A stretch of DNA of 64,000 nucleotides from Trebouxia sp. TZW2008 (GCA_002118135.1 BDIU01000384.1:1-64000), one strand, 5' to 3'. Shown: positions 11,801 to 26,800, numbered from the stretch's first letter. The notes: generated by a model from the letters alone, not told the origin. A program made the numbers and translations.

Positions 11801-14800
11801 AAGGTGCAACCAAGAATCATCAGTCAAGGTCAGTGATGAGAGAAAGATAGACCGCAGGACCAAGATCAAACACAGCATCAGCAGGTGCTGCTCTGCAACG
11901 CAAGCTAGCAACCTGACACTCACTGCAGCAGTTACAGCGAACAATTCAGTCAATGTTGTGGTGAAGTGAGATCAGTTCATGCATTGACATGACCTAAACG
12001 AAAACAAACCACATCACCAATTTGAATTGCACTGAACAAGATTATCGAGGCATGGTGCAAGATGACTGCTCACCTGATGAAATTGCGGTCAGGCGCTTCT
12101 GGGGCTTGAGCTGCACGCTTGAACAGATCATCCAGGAGCTCAACAACATTTTGGAATGAATCTCTAAAGATGCCGCTCATGTTGCACAGCACGTCCACCC
12201 TAGGCCGCCCATCCATCTCCTGTACAGGCCAATGTAAGGTAAGATGGACAAAAGCAACAGTCCTGTAGTTGATAGTGCAAGATGAAGTTGGTGTTGACAA
12301 CATTGTTGACTACAACAACAAAGGTCGTAATTTGACCGCATGCATTTCTGAAGATGCCGCTAATGTTGCACAGCACATCAACCCTAGGCCGTCTGTCCAT
12401 CTCCTGTATAGCACAATGCAGATTGAAGTCAACTTATCCTACACATATATACTCTCTAGTATGCAACATCCTGTGCAGGACCCCTGTGTTGGCCGTCCAT
12501 CCAACTCCTTTAATTGACACAGCAAGGTGAAGTTGCTGATGATGGTGGTGACATTGTTGCATACAACAACAAGGGTTGTAGTTTCACAACTTTCTGGAAT
12601 GAATCTCTCAAGCTGCCGCTCATGTAGCACAGCACATCCAGCCTAGGTCTCCCATTCATCTCCTGTATAGTGCAACGCAAACTGAAGTTGGATCAAAGGG
12701 GTTCGACATCAATTTGAAGAATTCAACAGATTTTGACCTAAAGTTGCCGCAGCAGATCCGCTCTAGGTCGTCCATCCATCTCCCGTAATTGACAGTGCAA
12801 GGTAAAGTTGACAACAGCAACATTTTTGACCACAACAAGAATGGTAATAAGTGTAACGATAACAAGAGTGACAGTGGTCAAAGTGAGGTTGACAGTAACA
12901 GTGGTCTAGCAATAATAAACGCATAAAAGTCTCAATGAAACCATCAAAGTGACGATCGTGGATGGCTTATATCACCTCCAAGGGCCGAAGCTCATATCTT
13001 GCAACTCTGCCTGTTGCCTCTCCTCAGTGGCACATGATATGTACTTTCTTTTAAGCATGCATTTGTTGACAACAGCGAGATATCTCAAACTGCTTGTTCA
13101 GCATGATTGTGGTTGTGAGTGGCTTGCAACACCTCCAAGGGCACAAGCTCATATCTTGCAACTCTGCTTGTTCGCTCTTTCCAACTACATGCTGTATGCA
13201 CTTTCAGCATGCAATTTGTGAAAATGCGGAAAGAGCTCAAACTGTTCGTTTAGTATGACCATGATTTTGAATCGCTTGCAGTACCTCTAAGGGCACAAGC
13301 TCATATCTTGCTACTCTGCCTGTTGCCTCTCTCAAAGGCCGCGCACCCACAAGGTAAAGAGCTATAGCAACTGACTCGCCTTTGGTCTTGATTGCATCCA
13401 AACCCCACAAGTTTACCTGTGAATACAGCTGACTTGATTGGTTCTACAAATGCATAGGCATGAGACGTCACAAAACAGTATGAATGCTCAGCGGCCCAAA
13501 CAGCTGTGAGCCAGCATGCAACTTGTTGCAGGTCCAGTTGTACACATTGCGTCATCTGATCAAGTGCACAATAGTAGGGGCGCCAAACAAGATGACGAGT
13601 GCACAAGAGTAGAGGCGCCATGTAACAACATGAACGCCCAGAGTTGAGCTTTGTATGATCTGATTAAGTACAGAAGACAGTAAGCGCCACATATCAAAGC
13701 AATGCAAACGCTCACTTTTGTGTCACACACACCTGGTGTGTGTGCTCAAACGTGCACAGACTGTTAGTGTCATGCTGAAAGATCGCTAGACTCACTGCAA
13801 CAGTCTCTGGGTAGGTACAATTGTTGGCAGCCTGTCAAACACTGATGATAACAATAACAACGCATGCCACTTTCTAGCAAAGATGCTAGGTAAGTGTGGC
13901 ACAAGTCTTGGCACATGTCAAGCAATGTGAGCGCTCAGTGTTGGCCAGACGCACCGCAACAGTCTCTGGGTAGGCGCCGTTGTTAGCATCTCTATGAGCC
14001 TTCAAAATGCCTTTGGCTGCTGCTGCTCCTCTCTCCAATGCTGCTTGACTTGGCATGCGGTATGGATCTAGCGCATGTATGTTGCGCCCTGTAACAACCA
14101 AATACATAATTACGTCTGTCTGCATGACTGTCAATGTCTGTTGATGAATGGTGCAGCTTGTTAGCATCTCTGTGGGCTTTCAGAGTGCCTTTGGCTGCTG
14201 CTGCTCCTCTCTCCAATGCTGCTTGACTTGGCATGCGGTATGGATCTAGCGCATGTAAGTTGCGCCCTGTAACAACCAAGTACATAACTACATCTGTCTG
14301 CATGACTGTCAATGTCTGTTGATGAAGTGTATGCCCTGTTGGCATCTATATGAGGTTTCAAATGCCATTGGCTGCTGCCGATCCTCTTGTCGAGGCGGCC
14401 TGGCTAGGCATACGGTATGATGATAGAGCATCTATGTTGCGCCCTCTCATAATTGCGACTCATCAAGCGGTCAGTAACAAGAATACACCCATTTAGTCTG
14501 ACTGTCTCTATGCGTGTTGACAAGATATCGTCTAATCAGTCTCAACTTGATGGCAACACCTTTTTAAGGCTGCCTGGCTGGGGATGCGGTATCAATCCAG
14601 TGTATGTGTGATAGACCCTATCATGAGCAGTTGGTTGATCATGGGCCAGGCAAGTCACCGTGCCTGTCTGTATGACTATCTCAACAACTGTCCCTACTGT
14701 CTGTCAGCAAGGAATCAGATAGACCTGTCTCATTTAACGGCAACAAGCATCTGCAAAGTTTGTTTGCATGACAACAGGATGAGTGGTTGAGCTGACCTGT

Positions 14801-17800
14801 TGGCAAGACCCCAGCGCCATCCCGCAGCAGGTCACCCCCTGCTTGTGGTTGAATGTACTCCCCATTCAAGGCACGCACTATGGAGGTCATCTCCTCTGTG
14901 TTCTGATGCAGGAGACTCTTGATGTTCAACGCCTCATCCAGCTTTGTCTCTTCTTCAGAGGCTATGCTGCTGCCTGATGTCGACGCTCCATTCTGCAGCA
15001 TAACAGCGGCTTGACGGAAATGATCTTATCTGTGTTCTGTTGCAACAGACTCTTGATATTCAGCGCCTCGCTCAGCTTTGCCTCTTCTTCAGAGGCAATG
15101 CTACTGTCTAATATGAACGCTCTGTTCTGCATCACATGCAAAAGTTCACAGAAAGTCATCTCTTCTGTTTGCTGTTGCAGCAGACCCTTGATGTTCAGGG
15201 CCTCGTTCAGCTTTGCTTGTTCTGCATCAGCTTTGCTGCTGCCTGATTGGGACGCCCCATTCTGCATCACATCAACTTTGAAAAGAGCTATCTTTTGATG
15301 TCTTTGAATGCCACTGACCCTTGATATTCAGCGCCTTACTCAGCTTTGCCTCTTCTTCAGAGGCAATATTGCTGCTGCCCGATGTTGACGCTCCATTCTG
15401 CAGCATGTCAAGAGTTTGACAAAAATGCTCTTCTCTGTCTTTTGATTGAAGAGACCCTTGATATGCAGTGCCTTGCCCAGCATTGCCTGTCCTTCAGTGG
15501 CTTTGCTGCTGCCTGATGTAGACGCTCCATGCAGCATTCTACATCACCCCACAAGCAATGCTGAAATATAGCCTGCAGTAGGAACAATGCTTGAACGTTG
15601 ACCTCAAATAGGAACAATGGTGGAACACGGATTTGCATACTGGCATGACTTGCGCTGCTGCTTGATGAGAACGTGCAGTTGCTAGCATCTACTTGAATAA
15701 CAGACAAAGGATGCGTCGCAGTCTGTTGCATCGCTTGTGACATGCAGCTAGCTCTCAAATGGATATGAGCAGCTGCTCACCTGTGAATATATGCGCTGCA
15801 ATCTGGCTTTGATAGCACTCAAGCTTTCCCCACTGCTGTTAGACACCACATCGATTGCTGCTGGTGAGAGACTCTCGCCAAAATAGGCTTCCAGGTACTG
15901 CCCTAGTTTGTCAGGGCCTGGGCGCTGTCCCAAAACATGCAGCCCCTCAGAAAACAACCTTGTCTCCACCACCTGCAAGGCGAAAAGCATCAAGCCTTGC
16001 AATAATCCAATTTTGAGCCTAATGATCTCAAAAGTTGTGGGGAAAGCAACAGAGAAGACCAAAATGGACACATGCAGCCCTTCAGAAACCCGCCCTGTCT
16101 TTATTGCTGCACCCAGGAAGACATTGACCTTGCAAATTGTCCAACTTTTCATTGCATTTGGCCATGCTGCTTGCATTGACAATGCCTGTTTGGCCAGCAT
16201 TGGTCGACAGCTTCATTGACCTCTTGGCACTGATATTTGCACACCTGGGTTGGATCATTACAGGCGCATGCTCGAAAAGCACAAGCAGAAGCAGCAAACT
16301 CACCCATGCAACTCAGCTCAGCAAAAGTCAATAGGATCAGTAGGCCCGTTGCAGCTGTACAGCAGTGCAATGCGCAGAACACAGAGCTCGATGGACATAT
16401 TACCTCTTGCCATGGCCGTGGGTTTGTACCTACATTGCTGCAACTCTATAGACAGGATGTCTCATGATGATTTTGCAAACCCAGGAGCGTTCTTGCAGAA
16501 GTGACACACCTGTAAATATTGGTAAATGCGGCTGACATACTCTGAGAACTCTTCTTCACTCACAGCCTCAGCTGACTTGGGACTCAACAGCTCAGACTCG
16601 GATGATAAAGAGGAAGACGAAGATGTTGAAGATGAGGGTGGAGACGAAGAGGCAACAGGGGCATTTCTGAAGGGGCAGTCTTGGTCCAGCCCTGTTTGGG
16701 ACAGATTCTGAATGATGGGACCTCTCAGACTGTGATTGGCTTCAGGCTTTTCCCTATACTCTTCCACTAGGCCTTTCAGGGTTGCCAGCTGCTTGTACAG
16801 CCCGGCTCTGCATGAACAGCATGACAAACAAATAAGGACAATTGGTGAATGATGATTCAATAGCAATGTGAGTGTGATGGGATGGTAGACAAGAACAATG
16901 ACAAAAGACTTATGAAAAATCCAGCATCAGCAACAAACAGAACAACAACATGAGTACCTTGTCGTATTTCCAGCACAGGGTGCATGTGTTATATGATAAG
17001 TCGATACTTTAGCACAAAGAATGTGGACTTGAACAGTGCAAGAATAGATGAGCGTCTCTCACACGGGCATCGTTATACTCTGAGCAATCACACGCTCAGC
17101 ATTGAGTCAGAGACACCAAGTTATATCTTGATCAAAAAGTGAGATATACAAAATGCAGAAAACAAGCATTACAAACATTGACAAGATTTGTAATCAACTG
17201 TTGTTGAGTACATTACCTGGCATAAGGAGGCACGTTATGAGAGATGATTGTTCCATAGCCCCTCCTTTTGGCCAAAATAGACTCTGACGGATTGTTGGCA
17301 GCATACACATACACATTTGGCATGTCCCCAAGAAGCACATCTGACCAGGAAAGTCCTGAATTGCCTGCAGAAAAGAAAGCCTCCAGATTCAGTGCAAATT
17401 CCAATACAACCTGGACGATGCAAAGCATATTTATCCTGAATTACTTGACAAAGTTGATTTCATGCTAGCTCTGTTGACTGTAACTGACTCAATATATTCT
17501 GCAACTGCAAGGAGCGACAGTGGTCTTTGAGCAGCATCCCTAGTGATGTATCTGGCAGCCATGTCACATTGCTTGCCAGGATGATGTGTTGAGGCAAACA
17601 GGATGGACAACAGGCAAAGCTCAGCTTAAATGAGTCTCAAACAGAGGTATGCACGCCATAACTTGCTTCAGCGGCAGCAAGTAACGGCACAAAGCAAGGC
17701 TTGGCTGGACACAGGAACATGACATCAAGAGGCAAATGGCAGCATACCTAGAGGTGCGCCAGGCAACCATTCTACAGTGCCATGCATGCCAAAATGCACG

Positions 17801-20800
17801 ACTGCATCTGCCTTGTAGTCCCGCTGCAGCCACTTGTAGAAGGCAGCATACTGAGGGTGGGGGGTCAAGTCCCTGCATTGCATGAAAAGCATTGCCTTAA
17901 TCTGAAGACATAGAGAACATGAAGCCCCTTCCAGCAGTAATCTGCATAGTTATTGACTGTTGACATGGTGCATTGTGACTTGTTGCCTACTTTCAGGATA
18001 CATACGCGCTGAAAGGTTGTAGGCGTCAAACAAAGGCAGCCTTTTGCATAAACAATGGTGTGAAAAAGTTGGGATTGCAAAACATTTGTGATCTACAATA
18101 AGTATGCGAGTGATGCCATAATTAGGAAGAAATACTCATGTCACCTGTCAAACAACAGGCGCATTGGGTCGCCTTCAACTCCTAACGCTGGCTGCACACC
18201 AATCCACACATTCCCTACCTGGATCCCAGACACCACTGCATTGCCTGCACCAGCAACATCACTAGTAAGAAATGATCATGTCAACTGTCAAACAGCAGGC
18301 GCACTGGATTGCCTATCTGGATCTCAGACACAAGAGCGCTGCCTGCACCAGCAGACATCAGAACTGTGACCACCAGCTGTGATGATGCCTTTGCCATGGC
18401 ATCAGATCGTTCCTGTTGAAGGTAGCAGTGTCAGGCACAGAGAAAGCGCAAAGAGGCGGGTTGCTTGCACAATGGGATTGTCAACGTCTGAGGTAGCTGC
18501 AATTGCCAGCAACGTCACAGTCTGACCGTAGTCACAAGGTAGTCACAGTCGTCACAACAGACTAATCTAAAGCTGAAAAGGCAATGCCTCTTAAGAAAAC
18601 CAGATAACCCGCTGCTGTTTCTTTACAATTTGCACACAGACAGCTGTACATCTCAGGCAGAGGGACCACAACAACAGCTCCGCTTATGCAACTTTGCGGT
18701 CATGCCATAGGGTGATCAGCGTATCATAGGTAAAGACTGACCTGAAGCTGAAGTGGCAATGCCTCTATAGGAAGCCAAATCCCCCCATTGCCTCTCCATA
18801 GAGCTGACCAGCACATCAGACTCAGGCAAGAAAGGGATGGGACCCCACTCTGTGGGACCCCAGTCAGGGGGGTAGGTCAGCATCTGCTTGAGCTGCCTGT
18901 GATCAATCTCAGCTGCTGTTGCCTTTGCACCAAAGCTCTCTGCCTCACCAGCACCCCTGCAGAAGGGCAGACAGCTTATCGATTGCAAACAGCATGAGTG
19001 TGCATCAGGCAGGCAGGGGGATGAGCCTGCATTTTGTGGGACGCCAATCAGAAAGGTAAGTCAGCATTTGATTCAGCTGCCTTAGTCCCTTAGCTGCCTG
19101 TGATCAATCTGAGCTGCTGCTGCCTTTGCAGCAAAGCTCTCTGCATCTCAAGCAGCCCTACATAATGCAGGACAGCACATATGTTGGAAGCAGCATGCAT
19201 TGTCTTCAGGCAAGAAAGCAGTGGGGAACCAGTCCTTGGGATCCCAGTCAGGGGGCAGGTCAGCATTTGCTTTAGCTGCCTGTGTTTAATCTCGGCTGCT
19301 GTTGCCTTTGCTCCAAAGCTCTTTGCCTCTCCAGCACCCCTACGCAAGGCAGGGCAGCCCGCTTGTTCTGCATATGTCTGTGTCAAGCAAAAAAAGATCA
19401 GGTTTTCACTCAGGGGGAAGCCCAATTGAAAGGGTAGGTCAGCTTCTGATTCAGCTACCTTAGTCCCAGCTCAGTTGCCACTCATTGACCAGTGCACGAG
19501 GATTGTGTTTGTGCGTTGAAACAAAAGCGACAGCATAACATGGGTCGACAAAGTCTCACTTATGTCTCTATTCACTGCATCGATCCAAGAAAGATATCTG
19601 CCCAAAATTTGTGACCAAGACAGGCACACACCTCTTTTCAATGCTAGCTTTGCCTTCGTAGATAGCCCGTTGCTCTTCTTGCATCTTCAGAGCAGTGACA
19701 ATGGCCTCGCCATCAACCCTCCCAGATTGCCAGTCAGGGCCCAAATTGTACCCTTGCTGCTCCAATTCGCCCAGCAAATTGGCTAGGGAAGCCGGCACAT
19801 TCAGTAGGGCTGCTGTTCCTGTTGCACCCACTCCTGGCGGGAAACCATACAGCAGAATTGCAATCTTGCGTTCCTGCGAGCTCAAGACAAACCTGTTTAA
19901 TCGAGCACAGGAAAAGAGCAAGAAAGAAGATTTGTGAATAAATTGCAATGATGATAGAATTGCGATCTTGCGCTCCTGCAAGCGCACAGAAAGTACGACC
20001 AGATGAAGCAGAAGAGTTGCAGGATGATGAAGAAGAACGCGTGGTTTGCCAACTCAAGCATCAGAGCGGCTAGGCCATAACATTGATCACATTGCGTGCC
20101 CTAGTCATTGCATTTACAGGAGCGTCTTTACTAGACATCACTCTTCCATCTCATTGCACAGGTCAGAAGCAACAAAAAACTTGTCATGACAATCCAATTC
20201 ACACAGACTAAACTTGCTTTCTTAAGTGAAATTGATGTAACACTGATCTCATTGACAATGCTCCTGGCCTGAAAGATGACAGCACCATTGACAACAGAAA
20301 AGTCCCGTCGCGACAGCAAGACTAGCAGCTGCAACAACCACAAATCTCACAGTGTGTACATTCATAAAGTTGAAATATGGTCATTCTGACACGAAATCAT
20401 GCCAATCAAAGATGCCAGACCAACCTGAGGTTGTGATCTTCGTAGATTCACCCATTTCCTGATGCGCTGTGACAGCCTGGTGACGCGCTCCGAAACCAGA
20501 AAGATGTTATCCCCCACCAGGCCCCCCAGGGGCACTGTGTCAATGGCCCCGTCCAGCTCTGGCAGGGAGTATAAAACCACGCTCTGCAGTCCTGCTATGC
20601 CGTCACGGCTCCAACTTGCCATGTCCTGCATCCATGTACTGCACCAACTCAGAATCTGCGAGCTGGGTTGACTAAGAACAGGAATGTGCTGAGACAGTCT
20701 GATGTCGTGCTTAGAAGAAATTAAACGTGACCCCCCAAACAGACCGTCCAGGGGTACTGTGTCAATGAGCCCATTCCCAGCAGGGAATAAAAAATCACGC

Positions 20801-23800
20801 TCTGCAGTCCTGCTATGCCGTCACGGCTCCAACTCGCCATGTCCTGCATCAAAATATTAGGTGAATGAATTTGGATAGGAATTCAGAAACCAGCAGTATC
20901 AGTTGTCAGGTTCTGCACTCTAGCTATCGTCACAGTTCTAACTTACCGTATCCTGCACACAACTACTGGAGCAGCTCAGGAGTCTGTGAGCAGACCCGAA
21001 TGTATGTACAACAGGACTATGACACGCCATCAGGTGGCTCATGTGGATGAATAGTGCAGCAGTAACCATGTAGGCCACGTTCTTGGCTGTCAGAATGCAG
21101 CATTCATTCATCAATTCATTCTAGGCGTATGCTTGACAGGCTCAGCAGGCCCAGCTAGGTATGTACTGGAGCAATCAACTGTCTCCAACCAGTTTGGTCC
21201 TGTGCTATCCTAGACCATTTAACCTGTGCATGAAGGTGAGGTCCTTGTAAGCAGTTGTCTGCCAAGTGTCTCTGGGTTTGCCTCTAGTCCTGTCAGAATG
21301 TTCTTGGCCACATCAGCCTGCCTGACCCCCTCCATGGTCCCTGCTGGGGACCCCATCAAAGGGCAATCCATCGAGGTCTGGTGTCACATGGCTCACCTGG
21401 ATGAGTAGTGGGGCAGCAACCATGTAGGGCACATTCTTGGCTGTTAAGATGCCCTTGGCCACATCAGCCTGCCTACCCCCCTCCATGGTCCCCGCTGGGC
21501 CCCCCACAAGGGGGAATCCTATGGTGCTGACTACTGCATCCACTGCCACAGCATCTGCCTCTAGTGTTGGGTTACTGCCCTTGGACTTGCCTTTTGCTGC
21601 TTGCTCAGTGGTGCTTGTCAACAGGTCTCGCACCTACACACCAACACAGTGGTGCTTGTCAGCAGGTCCCACGCCTACAATTAACAATACACCAAGCCTT
21701 GAAATGGGTCTACAAAGCCAAAAACAACAGTCCTTGCACTGTGAGGTCGAGGCTTCTGCCCTTTGACTTGCTCTTTGCTGCTTGCTTGTTGGTGCTTGTC
21801 AACAGGTCCCGCACCTGCACACTGACAGGCAGTGAGGCCTCTGCCCTCTGAGTTGCCGTATGACTTGTTCTATGCTACTTGCCCAGTAGTGCTGATTACT
21901 GCATCCACTGCCACAGCATCTGCCATTAGTGTTGGGTTGTTGCCCTCTGAATTGCCCTTTGCTGCTTGCTCAGTAGTGCTTGTCAGCAGGTCTTGCACCT
22001 CCCCACTGACAGACAGTGAGGCCTCTGCATCTACACACTGACAGCCAGTAAAGCCACTGCGCTTTGACTACCCTTTGACTGTCCCTTTGAATTGCCCTTT
22101 TTTGCTGGCTTGTCAGCAGGTCTCGCACATACATGCTGACAGACAATAAGGCCTCTGCTGTTTGAGTTGCCCTTTGCTGCTTGCTCAGTGGTGCTTGTTA
22201 GCAGATCCTGCACCTGTACTTTGACGAACAGTAGCAAAGCCACACGTTTGACAGTCAGTTAGGTCTGGAGTACTGTATATACACAAGTTTTTGGTACTAC
22301 ACTAGGTAGTCAGCTGGCATGTTGGCTGTGGTGCATAATAATGTTGCATAAGGCACCGTCTGTCTGAAAGGTAAACTGGAGAGGCTGAAGGCAACTGTGA
22401 GCAGGCACTCATCAATGTGTGAGTGACTTCAATGCTTTTGAGAAAAGCTGCCATGGTTTTGATGCTCTGCTGCTTCTTTTTGCCTGTTAGACGGATTTCT
22501 GACACCATACAGCGTGCAGAAAGACAGAAAGAATGAGCACTTACCACTGTGTGGGCTTCGATGCCGTTGATAAATATTGGAATAGGTCTCACTCCCTGCT
22601 CCTCCATATTCCCTATCAGCTGCCCAATGTACATTTGCTCCGTAATGACGTGCTTACGGTACAGTAAGACAGCCACAGTGGGGTGGGTGGGGTCAGCTTT
22701 TAGGGGTCCATGCTTGCTGTACCATTTCATGTACTCAGCTGGGCTGCTGAAGTAGCCATCATGCTGTGGATGCAAACACCCTGCAGCACAAACCAAGTAT
22801 GAAAACATATGTATAGCAGGCTGTTGCAATTGTTATGAAGGCGCAAAGTCACCCTTGCCGACACTATGAAGTTGTTTGCCCTATGTGACGTTCCGTGCTT
22901 GCATTAGAGCTGCTGATTTCCTGATGCATTGTGGTTGGACCAAATCTTCTGCACGCAAATGTGAGCGCAAGCACCCTATGCTGTAGCTTGATCAAGCCAG
23001 CTTTGTGCACATCATGATGAAACAGGGGACACAGACAAGCTCTCAAAGACTGTGGACAAACAAGCAAGATCGCGCATGCTGCCGCAGGTGCTGCCCTCTG
23101 TAATGCTAGGATGTTGTACCTGTTGCAGGGTTCTGCAGATTTGAGCTGGGCTGACAAAGGTATAACTGTTTCACTACACCGTGTTGACAGTTGCAGGAGT
23201 TTCTCAGAGCTGAACAGACATGGTAACAGTACAGACTGCCTTATCAATGTATGTTTGGGCAGTTGTCAGGCACCCAGGCCAAAAGTAAACCCAGAGATAC
23301 TTAGCAGTCATTTGTGTACAAGGGCCTCTCCGCCCTCCATGTCCAATATAAATGGTTTGGGTTAGCACATGCTCAAACTGGTTGGAGACAGTTGATTGCT
23401 TCTGTATGTACCTAGATGGGCCGGCTGAGCCTGCCTAGCCCACGTTTACAATGAATGAATGAATGAATGAATGAATGAATGAATGAATGAATGAATGAAT
23501 GAATGAATGAAAGAAAGGTACGTATGTGGCAACGAAGTGTCTATTGAGATGCCTGAATGACTGAACGCTCAATATAACGGCATTCTTGCTCGAAGGACAA
23601 TGTTGTCAACACCCAAGTCAGTCGCCATAAAGAGAAATTAATGTACCTGTTGCAGGGGTCTCCAGGAGCTTAGCGGGGCTAGTGCTGGTTGGCTTGAAGT
23701 ATTGATCTACCAGGTAAGCAAACATAGAGGCCACATTTGTGCGGCCGCCCTGGTTCCAGTAGCTGTAGATGGTCAGCCAATTGCGCAGATCCTTAGCCTT

Positions 23801-26800
23801 CTGCCCTGCACACCACCTTATGAAGTTCCGTGATTGTTGCTGATTTCTTACGATTGTCTCTGGGCTCTGCTGATATTGTGACAGTAACTGTGGATGGTCA
23901 GCAATTTACGCAAGGCCTTGAGCGTTTGCCCTGCACATCGCATGATAGTCTGCAACATGTCATTGGCCACGGAAACATGAAACACAATATTGATGATCGG
24001 TGGCAGGTATGCAACCAAATTTGCAAACATGGAAGCCACATTGGTGTGACCCCTTTGGTTACAGTAGCTGTAGATGGTCAGCCAGTTGCGCAGGTCCTTG
24101 GCCTTCTGCCCTGCACACCGCACTTTGGTGCAGAACTTATTTCTGGTCTGGGTCAAGTCACGAAAAACAGCATGTTTGGCTTGCATTTCACTTTGTACGT
24201 TTCTTCCTGCATTTGCAGGGTTCTAGTGACGTTACATGACCCTGCTAGGTGTTCATCCCTCAAACAAAACACCCAGAGGTGAAGCTGTTGTAACAGAAGA
24301 CAAGGACACCTGCTTCACAGCATGCTTAGACAAAACCACACAAGTAAAGAAAGTCTTGCCTGGCAGGGAAACAGTTTGCAATGTTGCTGCAATCCACAAA
24401 ACCTCAATGTGTGAGCCCTAGCCAACTCAGGGAGAGCAGCCACTTGCAGTGCTGCTGTAACTTCTTTCACTTTTGAGCATTGGCCAAGCGTCTAGACTTG
24501 CCTGGCAGGAAGTTCAGGAGCTGGAGCACCAGCTTGAGGAAGGGGGGCATTGGTGGACTTGGACTGCTCTATAATATGATGATGCTGAAGGTGATGCAGA
24601 TGATGCTGATGATACTGAAGAAGACTTAGAATCTTGAGAATGCGTCAAGCCTGAACTCAGCTTGTCTGACAGGAACTTGCGCAGCTTTGACCCCAGCGGA
24701 AAGCAAGGTAGGGAGACAATTCAAACCTGGACAGTTCTGCATTATGCGTGTTGCTTGAACAGGGGAAGCTTTCAGCACAGGTCAAACATGAAGACTGACC
24801 TGGCAGCACAGGTCAAGCATGAAGACTGACCTGGCAGAAACTTGAGTAGCTTGGGCCCCAGCTTGAGGAATGAGAGGTAGCCCACCATGCGGTCTTCTTC
24901 CCTCTGGCTGCCAAACAGCCCCAGCAGCTTCTTCACAGCTGGTGGTGGCCCCTTGGACTTCCCGCCTGATGCACCCATCTGCACTTCAACAAGCAATATT
25001 GAGAAAGATGTGTGCTCTCTGGCATCCAAACTTGCTATCAGATAGAAAGCTCTGTTATCATCCGCAATGTTGGAATACAAAAAGATGTATACAAGTAGAT
25101 GTGCATCTTTGTGCAGGGCTGACAGCTGCTGCATAGCTGCAGCAGCTTCTTCCAGCTGGCAGCTGCCTGTGAGAATCTGCTTGGTCCAGTTGGACGCAAC
25201 CAGAATGCATCATGTGACAGCTTGCATTCAACAGACCTGGAAAGCGCCAATTTGAGTGCTGGACATGAGCTCTAGAACAGATTTAATACTAAGCAAACAG
25301 GAGTTTGGTTCAACTTGGTCAAAGTCACAATGCATCATGTGACAGCTTGAAAACAACATACCTGAAAAGTGCCAATTTGTGTTGCTGACACGAGCTCAAT
25401 TGCAGATTTAGGTACCAAAAGAACTTTTGTCCAAATTTGACTTCAGCCATTCCACTTGATTGTAGTCCGCAGACTGCCATCATGCATCATGTGACAGCTT
25501 AGGTTTGACACACACCTGAAAAGTTAGTCTGTGTGATGGATGTGAGCTCTAGCTTGTACTGAAACACCTTGCGCACTGAGGTTTTCACATGGGCTTTAGC
25601 CACTCCACTTGGGTGCAGCTGACAAGCAGACTGCTATTATGCATCATGTGACAGCTTGAGTCAACACACACCTGAAAAGTGCCAATTTGTGTGGTTGACA
25701 TGAGCTCCAGTGCTGATTCAAACACCAAACGGACTGGAATCTTGTCCACTTTGGACTTCAGCCACTCCACTTGGTCATAGTCAAAGAGCAGACTGCCGAA
25801 AAAGATGTCTGCCTCTGTCAGGGCCTTTTCAATTTGGGAGCGCCTGGGTTCTAAATCCCTGTCACTGAAGACATGCAAGCGCACGTTTGGCAGCTTCTCT
25901 GACAACTCTTTGGCTACCTGCAAGAAGCAACACCAAGTCTAGAGTTGAAATGTGTTTTTTGAAACCCAAAATGTTTCTCACAACCTCAGGTCAATACGTG
26001 CCTTGGCAGATGTTTGATTGGAATGCATGGAGTTTGTTGCTTGCAGGGGAGTTGTTTGTATAGTCAGGGGTCGCTATTAAGAAACAGGAAGACGCAGTGA
26101 AAGTTGAAGAGCTATGATCAGATCACGTTGGCATTGTACCAAGCTGGTTGGTATGTTGAGCATGCTGAAGGCAAGAGCTGCCTGCACTGTCTTTATCAAC
26201 AGATAGTGTCTGGTCATCTTTGGGTCTTGCCAGCACTTATGTCTGGCGACTTCACAGGTCATGTTGAACTTAGTTTGCCAAACTCGCCTGTCACATAGCA
26301 GTGACATGCAGTTCTTACCTGGTTGTACAGGCTGACATTGAAGCTCTCAAAGCCTGTTATGAGGCAGATGCTGACTGTGTCCTTGCCGCCTGGCAGAACC
26401 TTATCTGCCATGCCTTCCATATCATCTGCATCCATGACGCACTTGAATGTTGGAATAGCACTTAAATATTCGACAAGCTGATGTCAATGCTCTCAAAGCC
26501 TTTAACAAGGCAGATGCTGACTGTGTCCTTGCCGCCTGGCAGAGCCTCATCTGCCATGCCTTCCATATCATCTGCATCCATGACGCACTTAATCATTGGA
26601 CAAGCTGATGTCAATGCTCTCAAAGCCTTTGACAAGGCAGATGCTGACTGTGTCCTCGCCTCCTGGCAGATCCTCATCTGCCATGCCTTCCATATCATCT
26701 GCATCCATGACGCACTTAAATATTAGACAAGCTGATGTTGATGCTTTCAAAGCCTGTGATAAGGTAGAAGCTGACTGTGGCCTTGCCGCCTGGCAGAACC

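Noticed and set aside
14993..15545. A second, separate chelatase-like gene or pseudogene
   Set aside because: The matches are only to pieces of the adjacent CHLH2 exon, repeated in tandem in the same intron, so they are ghost copies rather than a separate gene copy.
22302..22829. Minus-strand ORF of 175 codons taken as one piece
   Set aside because: Only 22545-22780 is the real CHLH2 exon 8; the rest is intron read-through.
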